A DNA stretch of 64,000 bases, from positions 9,989,501 through 10,053,500 of the forward strand of contig NC_056425.1 in NCBI RefSeq assembly GCF_905147365.1, given 5' to 3'. The translations under genes and the position numbers were made by a program. This document shows, one piece after another, positions 21,227 to 31,665 of the stretch (position 1 is its first letter; the number at the start of each line of letters is the position of its first letter). The DNA comes from Aricia agestis (taxonomy: Eukaryota > Arthropoda > Insecta > Lepidoptera > Lycaenidae). The notes below the pieces were generated by a model, which was given only the letters and a program-made list of their open reading frames with translations, was not told the origin of the DNA and made no database searches.

Positions 21227-21410
21227 CTAAACACACTATGCCGAATTTCCGCCGCGGAAATTTCGCATGATTACATGAGCAATGTCAAACGCATACAATA
21301 TAACGCGACGGAATGTCGGCATGGTGTGTCTTCGGTTATTTAAAATACATTGCAGGCGGAACCGAGCCGAACTTCCGCCGCAGAAATTCGGCATAGTGTG
21401 TTTAGACACT
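21222..21410. mobile_element. Palindromic MITE (AGTGTCTAAACACAC)
   Basis: The 27-bp terminal inverted repeats begin AGTGTCTAAACACACTATGC, followed by similar CCGCCGCGG/CCGCCGCAG cores. Confidence 0.8.
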
Positions 21411-21599
21411 TAGGCAGTAAGATATAATTAGCGGGGGCTTCCCTGAGTATAAATCTACTTGGAGATAGGATATCGGAAGCTGAGTGCATCTCGAGTCTCG
21501 ACTGGACTCAAGTGGTATGAATAGCTGATAATTTTCTCGCTTTAGACGGAATGGCTGTAAAAATAAATTCAAGGAGAGGTAGCCACTTATATGTGTAAA

Positions 21600-21693
21600 G
21601 TCTACGAAAAATGTGGAGATGTCTACGAAAACTGTGTAGGTGTCTACGAAACCGTACGGGTGCCAACGAACTGTGGAGGTGTCTACGAAAACC
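21600..21693. repeat. 21-bp tandem repeat
   Basis: About five units of GTCTACGAAAACTGTGGAGGT with variants. Confidence 0.75.
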
Positions 21694-21703
21694 TTATATA
21701 ATA

Positions 21704-21941
21704 ACGAGCTTTTGCCCGCGGCTTCGCTCGCGTTAAGAAGTATTATTATATACAAACTTTCATTCCCTATTTGAACCCCTTGGGGTTGGAATTTATCAAA
21801 ATCCTTTCTTAGCGGATGCCTACGTCATAACATCTACCTGCATGCCAAATTTCAGCCCGATCCGTCCAGTGGTTTGGGCTGTGCGTTAATAGATCACTAT
21901 GTCAATCAGTCAGTCACCTTTGAGTTTTATATATATATAGA
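21704..21941 (-). mobile_element. Helitron-like element, family G
   Basis: ACGAGCTTTTGCCCGCGGCT at the left, and GAGTTTTATATATATATAGA at the right, which on the minus strand is a TCTATATATATATAAAACTC start and a GCGAAGCCGCGGGCAAAAGCTCGT-type end. Confidence 0.75.
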
Positions 21942-22009
21942 TATTATTATGGATGTTGTTGGTATTTCTTTTGGAATAAAAAAGTATTTTTTTAGAAAAA
22001 AAAAATATT

Positions 22010-22070
22010 TTTTTAGCGCTGCTACGCTTTCACAGTAAACTCTGTACATTATACATACACATCTTAAAAT
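22010..22070. mobile_element. Mariner-type MITE fragment
   Basis: AGCGCTGCTACGCTTTCACA matches the inner arm of the element at 9938-10203. Confidence 0.45.
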
Positions 22071-22072
22071 AT

Positions 22073-22268
22073 GGGGCATTCCACGCCAAGCGGACAGGAA
22101 AAAAAGTCGATGTTTCCGATTTCGATAAAATTATATATACTTTATATAATATATTACAAAAATATTTGGCGCACGCATTAATAACACGTGTATGTATAAC
22201 ATATTCTAATATTATCAAAATCGGAGACATCCACTATTTTTTCCTGTTCACTTGGCGTGGAACGCCTC
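22073..22268. mobile_element. Palindromic MITE (CATTCCACGCCAAG)
   Basis: Arms of about 50 bp. The left begins GGGGCATTCCACGCCAAGCG and the complement of the right begins GAGGCGTTCCACGCCAAGTG. Both continue into GACAGGAAAAAA/GAACAGGAAAAAA and a TTCCGATTT/CTCCGATTT core. Confidence 0.75.
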
Positions 22269-22644
22269 ATATGTGTTATCACTTTTCTTCTTTATCCTTT
22301 GTAGTTTTGTAGCTACTAAATATATTGCAGTTTTCCAAATATGTAGTTTAATAATAATTTAAACGGAAAAACCCGAATTTGAACCGTATTTCCCTATATG
22401 CATGTAAAATCGGACGCTTTTATATGCGGTCAAATTTAGAAACCTCCTCCTTTTTAAGTCCTTCCATATTTTTTTTATCTAACCTAACTTAAAAAAAAGT
22501 CCTCAACGCCATTTTTACTTCATAAATCAGATGATGCAAATATGATTATTAGAAATCATCGGCAGGGATCGCAAACATTTTATAATCGTGTAGGGTAAGA
22601 AATATGATTCGCTCAGCAGAGCTCGGATACGGATCAATACTGGC
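22269..22644. other. Unassigned A+T-rich sequence
   Basis: Nothing recognised. Confidence 0.3.
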
Positions 22645-23120
22645 TTAGCGGACTGCACGAGAGTGGGTTACACATAGAGACACTGTCTTACAGTGCCTTT
22701 GTTTGTACCTACGATCCGACAAGTCACCATTTTCAAAATGTTGCGATTTTGTGAAAGTATTTATAATAGAAACATTATTACAACTGTCATAGCTGACTTA
22801 GCGGAATGTGAGTGTAGAACAGATAGAGGTACTGTCTTATTGTACATCTGTTTGTACCTACGATCGAAAAAATCATCATTTTGTGAGTTGCTCTCACATG
22901 AGAGTGTGTTACAGATAGATGTACTGTCTTACAGTACGTCTGTTTGTACCTACTACGAACGGAAATATTGTCATTTTGTGAGTTGCTCTCACATGAGAGT
23001 GTGTTGCAGATACTAACAGTACCTCTGTTTGCACCTACGATCGGAAAAGTCACGATTTCGTGAGAATGTTTATAGGATTGTTATTGCAACTGTCGTAACT
23101 GACTTAACGGATTACGAGAG
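22645..23120. repeat. Tandem repeat of about 92 bp with a hairpin per unit
   Basis: Four partly decayed units. Each has CAGATAGAGGTACTGTCTTA-type sequence that folds back as GTACTGT-CTTACAGTAC, followed by CTGTTTGTACCTACGATCG and TTTTGTGAGTTGCTCTCAC. The hairpins lie near 22677, 22824, 22917 and 23008. Opposing 107- and 88-codon frames across it are repeat artefacts. Confidence 0.7.
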
Positions 23121-24683
23121 AGTGTGTAAGAAATAAAGCGAAAGCCGCTTACTTACTTGAAAAAATACGTTCAAAAGTCAACAAACAAACAAAGAAACAA
23201 ATATTTTATGTCAATATTTGGCTTTAGTGATTATGATTGATGAGCAATGTAAAATATATTATGCATTTATTTATTGTAGCTTCGTAACAAAATTAATTAA
23301 AGCAGGAAAGTGGAAACAAAACATATGATATCTGCATTCAATTTGATGTTAATTCAATTAATTATTTAGATTTTAGACCCTTCTTGTACCTTATATACTC
23401 AACATTGTGTCCTATCTGTTCAACATAATCTTTAATAGTATAAAGTATTTTTAAATACTGTATTAGGTATAATATTACAATTATAGGCTATCGAAAATGT
23501 ATGAATAAAGTAATTGATACAAATTTTGTAATCAATATTGAACTGTTTCAAAAAGCATACAAAATAATTTTCAAATATCTTTATATATTATGTTTGCTTA
23601 TATATGTTAGAGGCCTTTACCTGAGAGCGGTTCCTCATTAAAAATTAACTATATTAGCATAAACTATATTTACATAAAATTTTAACATTTCTATTCATTT
23701 AAAGTTTATAATATGTTGGTGTAAAAAATATAGAGTCAAAAAGAAAAATCTTGTTAACGCACTAGACACTCAGTAGATACTTAATTGTTAAACTAGTTTT
23801 AGAGGAAATAAAAGGCTTTTTTATTTATTTTTTATTATATGTGTTAGTTTACTGTACACGATTTATGTTGTATAATACACTTAATTTGCTAACTGTAATG
23901 TGACATAAGCGTACATAAGTAACAGAAGAGCCCGTGCATATTTAATGCTAAACATGTGTGAAGATGCTGAGCCTCGCCGAGTGCGCTTCAACCTGTCTTG
24001 TGTTTTGTATAATTAATCAACTCTCAGCTAAGATTTGAACGTATTTTACACTTCATTTTGTCGGTGAAAAAATTTTAATTGCTTAAATTTTTTTTGAATT
24101 AAATATGTAATTACAGATTAAGACTAAACTGTGAGCTTCAGTCAGACAATAAATTAATTATACTAATGTTATACTTATCCTACTGTAATATAACATATAT
24201 AAATCGAAAAACATCTTATACTGAAGTTGGGAATATACATAGTTTTTATATAATATGAACCAAAAAACATTTATAATCCTTTGATATAAATCTACAAAAA
24301 TGCGAAATCAATGGCTTAAAACACTTTTATTGAGTTGTCTATCTGTTATCAGTGTAGTCGTTGCTCTTTGAGCACGGTACACACGGAAAAGGTTATAGCA
24401 CCTGCAAATACTACTCACCTAACACGCTCTTAAACATGCACTTATAACTAACGAACAATCCATACTAGTACGTCTTATTATAATAGAGCTTGTAATTTTG
24501 GATGTTTGTTCTCGCAACGCAAGAACTGCTAGACTCCTTTTGAATATTTGATCCTAAAAGTGTTAATTTTTAACCAACTTCGAAATAACAAAAAATAATT
24601 TAATTACATTTCATTATTAGTATGCTGTGTTATTCCTATTACATAAATTCTACCTCACAATATATTTTTTCTTAATTATAAAT
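23121..24683. other. Unassigned A+T-rich intergenic sequence
   Basis: A 1.5-kb stretch with strong A+T bias, no inverted repeat ends and no frame worth reporting. It may be the oldest or least invaded DNA in the window. Confidence 0.4.
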
Positions 24684-26660
24684 ATAGTTCGCTTCGCAGC
24701 TATAGACTGCTACGCTTCGTAGTCGAATACAGTTCATTAGCCATAGACCGCTACGTAGCCAAAGCTGTGGACTGCTACGCTACGTAGTCGAATACAGTTC
24801 TGAGCCATAGACCGCTACGTAGCCATAGTTCGCTTTGCAGCTGTAGACTGCTACGCTTCGTAGTCGAATACAGTTCAGTAGCCATAGATCGCTACGTAGC
24901 CAAAGCTGTGGACTGCTACGCTTCGTAGTCGAATACAGTTCTGTAGCCATAGACCACTACGTAGCTTCGCAGCTGTGGACTGCTACGCTTCGTAGTCGAA
25001 TACAGTTCAGTAGCCATAGACCGCTACGTAGCCAAAGCTGTGGACTGCTACGCTTCGTAGTCGAATACAGTTCTGTAGCCATAGACCACTACGTAGCTTC
25101 GCAGCTGTGGACTGCTACGCTTCGTAGTCGAATACAGTTCAGTAGCCATAGACCGCTACGTAGCCAAAGCTGTGGACTGCTACGCTACGTAGTCGAATAC
25201 AGTTCAGTAGCCATAGACCGCTACGTAGCCAAAGCTGTGGACTGCTACGCTACGTAGTCGAATACAGTTCAGTAGCCATAGACCGCTACGTAGCCAAAGC
25301 TGTGGACTGCTACGCTACGTAGTCGAATACAGTTCAGTAGCCATAGACCGCTACGTAGCCAAAGCTGTGGACTGCTACGCTACGTAGTCGAATACAGTTC
25401 AGTAGCCATAGACTGCTACGTAGCCAAAGCTGTGGACTGCTACGCTACGTAGTCGAATACAGTTCAGTAGCCATAGACCGCTACGTAGCCAAAGCTGTGG
25501 ACTGCTACGCTACGTAGTCGAATACAGTTCAGTAGCCATAGACCGCTACGTAGCCAAAGCTGTGGACTGCTACGCTACGTAGTCGAATACAGTTCAGTAG
25601 CCATAGACCGCTACGTAGCCAAAGCTGTGGACTGCTACGCTACGTAGTCGAATACAGTTCAGTAGCCATAGACCGCTACGTAGCCAAAGCTGTGGACTGC
25701 TACGCTACGTAGTCGAATACAGTTCAGTAGCCATAGACCGCTACGTAGCCAAAGCTGTGGACTGCTACGCTACGTAGTCGAATACAGTTCAGTAGCCATA
25801 GACCGCTACGTAGCCAAAGCTGTGGACTGCTACGCTTCGTAGTCGAATACAGTTCAGTAGCCATAGACTGCTACGTAGCCAAAGCTGTGGACTGCTACGC
25901 TACGTAGTCGAATACAGTTCTGAGCCATAGACCGCTACGTAGCCATAGTTCGCTGTGCATCTGTAGACTGCTACGCTTCGTAGTCGAATACAGTTCAGTA
26001 GCCATAGACCGCTACGTAGCCAAAGCTGTGGACTGCTACGCTTCGTAGTCGAATGCAGTTCAGTAGCCATAGACCGCTACGTAGCCAAAGCTGTGGACTG
26101 CTACGCTACGTAGTCGAATACAGTTCTGAGCCATAGACCGCTACGTAGCCATAGTTCGCTGTGCATCTGTAGACTGCTACGCTTCGTAGTCGAATACAGT
26201 TCAGTAGCCATAGACCGCTACGTAGCCAAAGCTGTGGACTGCTACGCTACGTAGTCGAATACAGTTCTGAGCCATAGACCGCTACGTAGCCATAGTTCGC
26301 TGTGCATCTGTAGACTGCTACGCTTCGTAGTCGAATACAGTTCAGTAGCCATAGACCGCTACGTAGCCAAAGCTGTGGACTGCTACGCTTCGTAGTCGAA
26401 TGCAGTTCAGTAGCCATAGACCGCTACGTAGCCAAAGCTGTGGACTGCTACGCTACGTAGTCGAATACAGTTCTGAGCCATAGACCGCTACGTAGCCATA
26501 GTTCGCTGTGCATCTGTAGACTGCTACGCTTCGTAGTCGAATACAGTTCAGTAGCCATAGACCGCTACGTAGCCAAAGCTGTGGACTGCTACGCTACGTA
26601 GTCGAATACAGTCATATAGTCGTAGACCGCTACGTAGCCAAAGATCGCTACATAGCTGTA
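24684..26660. repeat. 65-bp satellite array with higher-order structure
   Basis: About 30 monomers. The main unit is 65 bp, for example AGTTCAGTAGCCATAGACCG then CTACGTAGCCAAAGCTGTGG then ACTGCTACGCTACGTAGTCG then AATAC. Variant units are 67 and 76 bp. Three zones are visible: 132-bp dimers (67+65) at about 24940-25137, nearly identical 65-mers at about 25137-25855, and 206- and 141-bp blocks (76+65+65, 76+65) at 25918-26474 that repeat as one 347-bp period. CTACGTAG palindromes occur in every unit. Confidence 0.9.
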
Positions 26661-27120
26661 CCCTGCCACGTTCATAGTCAAAGACGGCGTAGCCTGTATG
26701 ACATTGGCTGTATGTAGGATTCATTTTGCTCTACACCACTACAAAGCAGCGGCGGCATGGGTCGCTAGACAATATCAGTAGAAAATGAAACCTGTAGCGG
26801 TCATAAAATGAATTTTATTGGCACACAATTATCTCGTTCTCGGTGGACGGTGGCGGTGGACTAACTGCCTAAGGCCTTTGACTATAAACGTAGCCATAGT
26901 TCACTTCTGCTTTACAATACCCAGCTAGCCGTAGACCACTACGTGGTAGTCGAAGACAGATGCAGCTACGTAGTAATAGTCATTCAGCCATAGATCGATC
27001 CGTAGCCATAGTCTGCTCTGTAGTCAAAAACCGCTAGTCCATAAACTATTACCTAACCGTTGATTGCTACTTGCTACGCAATCGAAGAGTTTCGAAGCCA
27101 TACAACGCAAAGATGCCATA
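26661..27120. repeat. Degraded edge of the satellite
   Basis: Scattered monomer pieces (CTACGTGGTAGTCGAAGACAG, CAGCCATAGATCGATCCGTAG and similar) at 26661-26690 and 26885-27110. They are separated by about 190 bp of other sequence. Confidence 0.6.
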
Positions 27121-27367
27121 AGCTATGTCCACACTATGCGCTTTCGTCTTCAATTTTTGTCATCTTTTTTCATTCGACTTTCGTTTTGGCGCATTCAGTA
27201 ATTGAATGCGTCAACGAACGCAACGCCAACTGTCATTATTAATCACAAAGCGAAAGTTTTGGATACGATCAGAGGGCATGCGTCGCGGGCATGCCTCACG
27301 TTCGCTGTTGACTGCGCTATAACGCATGCCCTTGACGAACAGAAAAAGGCACAGTGTGGACAAAGCT
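27121..27367. mobile_element. MITE (AGCTWTGTCCACACT), left copy
   Basis: AGCTATGTCCACACTATGC at the left, and the complement of the right end reads AGCTTTGTCCACACTGTGC. The interior contains GGGCATGCGTCGCGGGCATG. An inverted copy lies at 28923-29168. Confidence 0.75.
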
Positions 27368-28408
27368 TGACATAATAATAATATGTAGCTCTATCTTTCA
27401 AATTGACAATAAAATTGCTCGTCTAGGCGGACGGTAATATTGACCATAGACTAGATTAATGTAAACATCGCTGTTTTATGTCTACATAATAGTCCTCGTG
27501 TGAAGTTGACTTAATGTGCAATCATTTAAACGAACAACTCGTTTTGTTACCGCAACGCTCTCATTACTCTGCTCATTTTTAATGGCTGTTTGTGGCCAGT
27601 CGTTTGCCTAAACACACGATTACGTCAAACTTATGTCATTGTCAAAATGTTAGGTTGCCGCAATTTTCAGAGTGTCGTCTAACAAAACTTACGCCACTTT
27701 CCAAATTTAAAATATTATAATTAAATCGTTTACCTTTAATTTAATTTTTAAACAATTAATTAATTAACACTTAAACGTTGTTAATGAAAATCTCAAATAT
27801 TAAAAAAAATCTTTTTAAACTATAGTATAACAAATAATACCTAGTTAACTTTACTTCTTGATCAGACAAGTCCGAAAATTCCTTTGAGGAATAAAATACT
27901 AAGCGCATCTTGTGTAACCATCGAGTAATGTTTTTTATACTAAACTACATTATAAAGATTTTCAGTTCAAAAATTTTTTTTTCTCAAAAAATTAAGAGTT
28001 TTATCACTTTTAATTAAACTACCAATTTACATTAAAAAAAACACAAAATTCAATACTTTAATTGCTTTAAACCTTTTCAACTGTAACATAAAGTTGGTGC
28101 ATTCAAAATTAAAATGCGACATAATAAGCTGCTCTGGGCGCGGCGCTCGAATTTCCCCGACATTTTGTTAAGAAACATTAAAATTTTGTTCAGAATGGAA
28201 GTGGATGAGCGTTAAATTATAAGCTGTTTCGTTTCCATTAGCTTTTTAAATGTTTATGAGGCTATTTTTAACGTGACGTTATTAAGTGTGACGTCATATC
28301 ATGCAATCGCGTAGGTCAGGTTTAATGCAGCAAGGCTCTTTTGGCATGGCGCATTGTCCACACTGTGTGGAGAGGCAAAATGCATGTAATACCTAGATTG
28401 CCTGCGGG
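27368..28408. other. A+T-rich sequence between two inverted MITE copies
   Basis: No coding frame is supported. A third partial MITE end, ATTGTCCACACTGTGTGGAG, is at 28346-28365. Confidence 0.4.
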
Positions 28409-28795
28409 ATGGTAAAAGTTCTCAAAAAAAATAAATACTCCGAACCCGTATCATGCCCGACTCACCCATTCCATAGTCCTCAGGCAATTGCAGTAGCAGC
28501 AAGCCCGTTGGATTTTGTAGGGGCAGGATGCTTGCCTTCTCAAGCACGTGGTCCGCTCCGGAGCGTAGCTGAAGTACTCTTGAATTTTGATGCACTTTGG
28601 TTGGCCGACCACACAAAAAGTTCACAGCGATTATCCCGGCGTCAAGCCCGGTCCGCGGAAAAAGGGGACAGCAAACACTTGTCATCTGTCAAGTGTCAAA
28701 GATATGTATTCTTCGTCTTCTTCCGACAGTGGTGAATTGCCACATTATGTTAAAGGTTCATCCAACGGTTGATGAACAGAAACTCCCAAACTGAG
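28409..28795 (+). other. Frame-rich segment, possibly a decayed coding sequence
   Basis: G+C-richer than its flanks, with four overlapping frames of 60-108 codons and none continuous. One frame at 28587-28772 includes KPGPRKKGTANTCHLSSVKD and a serine run SSSSSDSG, which loosely recalls the basic/serine tails of pogo-type transposases. That resemblance is weak. It could equally be chance frames in an unassigned repeat. Confidence 0.2.
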
Positions 28796-28922
28796 CTACA
28801 TCCTAACAGTGGAAATCAAACATAACACAAATCCAGAGTGTAATTTGAGAACTTATTATTTAATTATTAAGGAAATTAAGGAAATATAATATATTAAATT
28901 ATAACAAAATTAAGTGCACAAC

Positions 28923-29168
28923 CACTGTGCCTTTTTTTGTTCATCAAGGGCATGCGTTATAGCGCAGTCAACATCGCACGTGAGGCATGCCCGCGACGCT
29001 ATGACACTTTTCTTTCCAACGCGGGTGGATTTTGAGTTTTGACGCATTCAATTATTGAATTCAATTTTTGAGTTTTGACGCATTCAATTATTGAATACGC
29101 CAAACGAAAATTGAATAAAAAGATGATGACGAAAATTGAAGATGAAATTGCATAGTGTGGACATAGCT
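28923..29168. mobile_element. MITE (AGCTWTGTCCACACT), inverted copy, left end lost
   Basis: Ends GCATAGTGTGGACATAGCT. The left end is CCACTGTGCC with the outer bases missing. The internal order is the reverse complement of 27121-27367. Confidence 0.7.
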
Positions 29169-29170
29169 AA

Positions 29171-29307
29171 TGACGCACTCAGAGACGATTCATTAACAAC
29201 TTAATAATTGTTATTAAAGGAAGATTTTGACATAAGCCACATACATTATCTTTTTTACTCTTCATTAATTATCAATTAAGTATTAATATTCGTCTCTGAG
29301 TGCGTCA
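29171..29307. mobile_element. MITE, CACTCAGAGAC family
   Basis: Perfect 18-bp inverted ends TGACGCACTCAGAGACGA. The interior holds GACATAAGCC. It starts two bases after the previous MITE. Confidence 0.8.
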
Positions 29308-29423
29308 GTAAAATTATCATTATTTTCTTTCGTTGTTCGTATTTATCGAACAATTAATGGCTATATATTTTCACAAACGCCTAGCGAAATGATAACCTAT
29401 AATATTATTTCTTAATTCTTATA

Positions 29424-29794
29424 CTGCCGCACTCAGGGACGGATATTACTTAACTGCGATTAAATAATTTTTTTGGCATAAGCCCCGTTCCCTCCACTTG
29501 ACAGAATCAAAATGACACTACCGGTGGTGTCATTTTATGGAATCTCTAGCTAGTCCATATGACACCACCCTAGTGATGTCAAGATGACCATATGAGTGAC
29601 AGATAAATATAAACTTTACTGCTTGAACTTGATTGGAGTTTTCATGTCAACAACTAAGCAACTATGTAACATCACTAATAGTCGGTGGTGTCATATGGAC
29701 TGTTTTGGTGGTGTCAAGTGGAATGATCGAGAAGCCCCAATGCCCAACCCTTTAATGGAAGTCGAATCATCATTAAATGTCTCTGAGTGCGCCG
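29424..29794. mobile_element. MITE, CACTCAGAGAC family, interrupted
   Basis: TGCCGCACTCAGGGACG at the left, and ATGTCTCTGAGTGCGCCGA at the right. It carries an inserted element at 29487-29731. Confidence 0.7.
29487..29731. mobile_element. Nested MITE (TCCACTTGACA)
   Basis: CCTCCACTTGACAGAATC at the left, and GTGTCAAGTGGAATGATCG at the right. Inside, several GGTGGTGTCAT/ATGACACCACC motifs lie in both orientations. AGCCCC flanks it at 29481-29486 and 29732-29737, consistent with a target duplication. Confidence 0.65.
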
Positions 29795-29995
29795 ATAATA
29801 ATTAAATCAACTATTCTAAATGAAATTTAATTTCCTAATGACAAAACATTTTGTTTCAGGTAAGTTTCTTTTCGCCTGACGCTTACAAAAGGTAATTTAT
29901 TTCATCACAACGAGATACGATGCGAATGCGATGAGGCGTGATATTTCAAAGGTTTTTTGACCCTTATTCACTACAGCAATTAAGATACACGTTAT

Positions 29996-30134
29996 ATCAA
30001 ATCAAATCAAATCATTTAATTCAGGCATCAGAGGCCCATATAACAAATACCTTAAATCTAACATACATATAATTATATAATAAATACCTTAAAACTAACA
30101 TACATATTTTATATATACTTAAAAACTAACACTG
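29996..30134 (-). mobile_element. LINE 3' UTR with ATTTG-type tail
   Basis: On the minus strand it follows the ORF1 stop, contains ATATGGGCCTCTGATGCCTG and ends AATGATTTGATTTGATTTGA, a short repeated tail of the kind left by LINE insertion. Confidence 0.6.
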
Positions 30135-30764
30135 TCACATTTTGCCGGCGACGTGACTCGCTTCGTTCCGGAGTCTCCTCCGGAACCTCCGATAGACTAC
30201 ATCCATCGGCCAGAACTCCGGCGCCTCGAAAGTCGACAGAAGATTCGTCGGTACTCTCACCACAAAGGAGCTAAAGTTAACCTTGTGGCGAGACTGCAGA
30301 CGCTCAACCCTCAGGCGCAGTGTCGTCTTTTTCTAAATGTAGTCCACGACGTCCTGGACCTCCGTGGACCAGTGCAGGCGGGATATGTACAGGGGCGTCG
30401 CGGGGACCTCGCTCCGCAGACGCAGCTCAGGTACATATGGTGCGGTGCCGCGATGGTTGCGGGCGGCGGGCTTCTTTCTCCTCTCCACCAGTATGAAGCC
30501 CTCCTCATCGCACCTCCTGCCTTCATCCTTGCCAAGCCGAGAAGACTCCACCTTGCGGCTCTTCGTAGCCTTGCGGCTCTCAGTCTCGTGACTCTTCGGA
30601 GCCTTGCGGCTCTCATTCGCCCCATTAGTTTTCGCCCGCGGGGGAGGTGCGGGGCGACCAGCAACAGTCGCAAAGTTTTTCTGAGTCGCCTGAGGACTTG
30701 GAGAAGGCGCAACCGGGAGGGAAGCGGGGGCGGGGGCGGCAGCGGCGGTGTTTATGTTATAATA
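30135..30764 (-). pseudogene. LINE ORF1 remnant joined directly to a LINE 3' end
   Basis: The minus-strand frame runs from about 30551 to TGA at 30135-30137. It includes DEEGFILVERRKKPA, TPLYISRLHWSTEVQDVVDY, then one in-frame TAG (about 30330), then LRLRVERLQSRHKVNFSSFV and EFWPMDVVYRRFR. A hydrophobic ISRLHW strand followed by a basic segment and FWP.xVVxRRFR is the layout at the C-terminus of ORF1 (RNA-binding, gag-like) proteins in lepidopteran jockey/CR1-group elements. Upstream, about 30560-30764 is Arg/Ala-rich, G+C-rich and frame-shifted. ORF2 is absent: the ORF1 stop is followed at once by the 3' UTR. It is either an internal deletion or an ORF1-only derivative. Confidence 0.65.
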
Positions 30765-30767
30765 CGG

Positions 30768-30875
30768 ACATGACTCTACTCAGAGACTTTTCGTCATAGA
30801 ATAATTATTTTAAAGAAAATGAACAGAGTTTATGTCAAAATATTTATTAAATTAAAGATAAGTAATTTATCTTTG
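30768..30875. mobile_element. MITE, CACTCAGAGAC family, one end only
   Basis: TGACTCTACTCAGAGACTTT at the left, and a GAGTTTATGTCAAAATATTT interior. The right end is missing. Confidence 0.5.
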
Positions 30876-30879
30876 AATT

Positions 30880-30961
30880 CGGCCGTAACAATTTTGAGTT
30901 GCACCTTGCTGGGTGTAACGAAAGTCGAAACTAAGTAATAATACTTTAGGGTTTATATATT
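30880..30961. mobile_element. Mariner-type MITE fragment
   Basis: GGGTGTAACGAAAGTCGAAA and AATAATACTTTAGGGTTTAT match the left arm of the element at 9938-10203. The R1 remnant starts where it stops. Confidence 0.55.
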
Positions 30962-31583
30962 GTCCCTCCATGGGACCTGGAAGCCCGTGTGCAGGCGGAA
31001 ATCTATTTCCAGACTGCAGTAGCAAAAGAAAGAGGGGAACGGGTGCCACCAGATCAGGCAGCCCGATGGCGTCGCCAGGCGCGAATGTTGATCATGCGCA
31101 CCTGGCAGGACCAAATGGCCTCGCCAACTGCGGGTCACAGAGTTGTCGCAGCCATTCTTTCAGTACTGAAGGGAGTGGGTGACGCAGCGTAACGGCTCTC
31201 TCTCCTACCAGATGGTGCAGATGCTGACAGGACATGGGTGTTTCGGACACTACCTGCACCACACGGCCAGACGGGAGCCAACGCCTCAGTGCGCGGACGA
31301 GGGCGACACTGCAAAGCACACGCTCGTCGCCTGCCCAGCCTGGGTCGCACAACGAGCACAGCTCTGCGACATTTTAGGACCAGACCTGACTCTCTCGGCC
31401 ATAATAAGATCATTGGCCCGGTCGAGAGAAGCCTGGCAGGCAGTCTCCACTTTATGCGAGTCTATAATGACACAGAAAGAGGCCGCTGAGAGAAATCGGG
31501 AGGCAGATGAAGCAGCTGACCCGATAAGGAGAAGGCGTGGGGGTAGAAGACGCGCTCAACATGAGCGTCAACTCCCGCCATAA
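30962..31583 (+). pseudogene. R1-clade LINE ORF2 C-terminal remnant
   Basis: Two adjoining frames cover the end of ORF2. Frame one (30962-31192) reads PPWDLEARVQAEIYFQTAVA, then AARWRRQARMLIMRTWQDQM and VVAAILSVLKG. Frame two (31179-31583) reads SLSYQMVQMLTGHGCFGHYL, then a Cys/His segment with DTAKHTLVACPAW, an EAWQAVSTLCESIMTQKEAA helix and a basic end RRRRGGRRR. The GHGCFGxYL and HTLxxCPAW motifs mark the C-terminal domain of R1-clade non-LTR retrotransposons. The frames are offset by one base at the GGG run 31171-31173, so the copy is dead. The reverse transcriptase and endonuclease domains are missing. TAA follows at 31581-31586. Confidence 0.8.
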
Positions 31584-31665
31584 TAGGGCTCGGGCGACGG
31601 ACTGGGGAATCCGTCGCCTATATCACGTTCCAGCCTGTATACAGGATGCAATTAAACCTTCCGGC
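31584..31665 (+). mobile_element. R1-clade LINE 3' UTR
   Basis: A short G+C-rich region with an exact 9-bp hairpin, GGCGACGGA (31593-31601) to TCCGTCGCC (31610-31618). It ends near AATTAAACC. Confidence 0.55.

Noticed and set aside
22693..23053. Opposing 107- and 88-codon ORFs
   Set aside because: Both are products of the 92-bp tandem repeat.
24684..26660. CRISPR-like regularity of the 65-bp array
   Set aside because: There are no unique spacers between repeats, the monomers are contiguous, and the DNA is eukaryotic.
30153..30773. 206-codon plus-strand ORF
   Set aside because: It is antisense to the LINE ORF1 remnant, whose own strand carries recognisable motifs.
31092..31413. Minus-strand ORFs over the R1 remnant
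   Set aside because: Antisense shadows in G+C-rich coding sequence.
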